Source: Andrena cerasifolii (lineage: Eukaryota > Arthropoda > Insecta > Hymenoptera > Andrenidae). Taken from it: DNA of 64,000 nt. The notes beneath the pieces are model-generated. The model did no database searches. It worked only from the letters and a program-made list of their open reading frames with translations, and was not told where the DNA came from. The DNA lies in assembly GCF_050908995.1 (NCBI RefSeq), contig NC_135126.1:4278001-4342000 (forward strand). The letters are read 5' to 3'. Shown piece after piece: positions 62,445-64,000 of this stretch. How positions within the stretch are numbered: the stretch's first letter is position 1; the number at the start of each line of letters is the position of its first letter. Position numbers and translations under genes: made by a program.

Positions 62445-64000
62445 TTTTTTACAGGTCTTGTAATTTTTTCGAGTCAGTCTGAACATCCATTCATTTGGAA
62501 CTAGCCAGAAACCAAGAGAAAAAAAGATTCAAGAAAAATGCGTTTAAAGTTTCTGGGCAAAGGCAACGTTGTATGTTGTCGTTTGACCTTTTTAGCTGCC
62601 AAATAAAATTTTTTGCGATTTTTAATTTAAGCCAAGCGGCATTTTATTCAGAAATGATAGTATTTTCGGCATATGCAATAAAAAAAACAATTTTTCGACT
62701 GCCTAGTCCACTTAAGTTAAGTAATCCACGAAACCATCGTCGAGTCGATCCAGAGATATACATCGAACATTATCATAATTTCCCTCGACATATACATTTT
62801 GGATAGCGACAAATCGCCGTTTGCCCCTTCGAAGTGTGTCCAACGACACGTGTGCCCGCGATATTGGCGTGGGGAACAAAGGACAGCGGTATCGGGACGG
62901 GCGTGAAGAAAAGGCGAAAGAGAAGGCGCGATATCGTTCGCGTGAGGCTCCAGAAATTGTTTAACTTTTGTGGGGCGCCGGGCGACATCGGCGATACAAT
63001 AATGGCCCTCTGATGCGATTTTAACTTTTCACGCCCCTACGGCGGGCTGGATTCCATCGCTGGAATATCGGGCGTGCTATGATAAAGCACTGAAACGTAG
63101 GTGGTGGTGCCGTGCGCCACGGCGATCCGTGAAAAAAAGTTCCTCGTCGACGTTCCCCGGATTCTGACCTCTCGAATTCCTTCGGGACGGAAACGAAATT
63201 CCGAAGAACTCTCGGAACATTGTATTTCACGTTAGATCCCGCGAAATTTCCGTGAGATCGATCTGGCTCCGTTAAATTATACCGTGAAACGTCTGGATTA
63301 GCGCGTTTCATGCCCACGGAATTTCAATTGTTCTAGATATTTGCGAGCAGAAAAATTCCTACATTAGAATTTCGCCCAGAACTATGCACGCCGAGGAGAA
63401 TTATATTATAAGATGCAGCGAAATAATTCGAGTGTTTCGGAATTATTATACCATACGCGAGCGGCATGAATTTAACGGAAGGTAGGTAGATGGTTTCGAA
63501 TCGCTTTGGGGAGAGTGATTCCAGTAAAAAGCTTCTCAGCTTCCACCGACACGTTTGATTACACCGGGCGGAAGTGTTCGCGCGTATTTCATTTCTGACC
63601 TTTACAAATGGCGTTGTTTGAACAGGATTTCAGAGACGGCGACGTAAATGGTATTATCAAAGAATACCTGCCCCCCGTCCAGGACAATATTTCCTGTCGT
63701 AATCTGCGCGAGGTGCTTCAGAGTTAAATACATTACGCCGTCCCGAGAAGGTATTCCTTTTGTCTCGGAGCACCTTACCGTGGAGGTTCCACCGTGAACA
63801 ATTTATGGCTTAAAAAAGGGAAGGGAGTCACCCTCCGGATGAAGAGGACAGGGACCACCAGTGTCGAACTAGACGGTGGCTCTTCCTCCTCCTCTCCACG
63901 CTCCCGAAGGGTCAAACTTCTTGTAAACCATAAAGAGGATTCCCAGTCATTAGATCGTTTCGTTAAAAGATCTCGTACTTCTTTCTGTATCTCCCTTCCG
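62445..64000. other. Noncoding DNA, no gene recognised
   Basis: A 103-codon plus-strand frame at 62495-62806 and a 98-codon minus-strand frame at 63021-63317 have no domain I recognise. The remainder is mixed-composition sequence without repeats. Any gene it belongs to would extend beyond the window. Confidence 0.55.

Noticed and set aside
1..64000. CRISPR arrays, telomeric TTAGG arrays, LTR pairs, rRNA genes and the common insect microRNAs I know by sequence
   Set aside because: None was seen by eye on either strand. A systematic search was not possible, so a diverged copy could have been missed.

Overview
The window reads as eukaryotic nuclear DNA, most likely from an insect. There is no dense run of long frames, no operon-like packing and no ribosome-binding-site pattern. 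Open frames are short and overlap on all strands, and AT-rich and GC-rich patches alternate over a few hundred bases. CpG is plentiful, with frequent 'cg', 'tcg' and 'cgcg' and no vertebrate-like depletion, which fits a hymenopteran (bee, ant or wasp). That placement is an inference from composition and repeat style; no gene here fixes the species.

I find no protein-coding gene, tRNA, rRNA or known microRNA that I can defend. The best reading is intergenic DNA or one or more very large introns. Four stretches carry unusually long or multiply open frames (4138-5028, 7779-8309, 23129-23767, 47170-47932). I report them with low confidence because none shows a protein domain I recognise.

The clearest structures are six short non-autonomous inverted-repeat (foldback, MITE-like) elements: 13551-13736, 15265-15883, 29127-29311, 34685-35244, 39545-39798 and 61686-62444. 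Three of them (15265, 34685, 39545) have TTAA or a one-base variant at both ends and termini that start with a G-rich run. Two (13551, 61686) look TA-flanked. One (29127) has subterminal five-base repeats. An independent hairpin of 123 bases (61534-61656) lies 29 bases before the last element. Together these elements make up about 4% of the window.

The rest is single-copy-looking noncoding DNA. It holds an AAT/ATT microsatellite (6946-6998), CT/GA tracts (17282, 38044, 40171, 49901), a trinucleotide tract (29989-30033), a 44-base tandem duplication (4032-4119), several G-quadruplex-capable G-runs (10018, 10849, 11925, 46042), a long purine tract (59487-59556), perfect AT palindromes, and a cluster of GAGAG motifs at 37700-38340 that may be regulatory. 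I found no convincing new biological system. The most notable item is the element at 61686-62444, which carries an 18-base motif three times forward in one half and three times reversed in the other.
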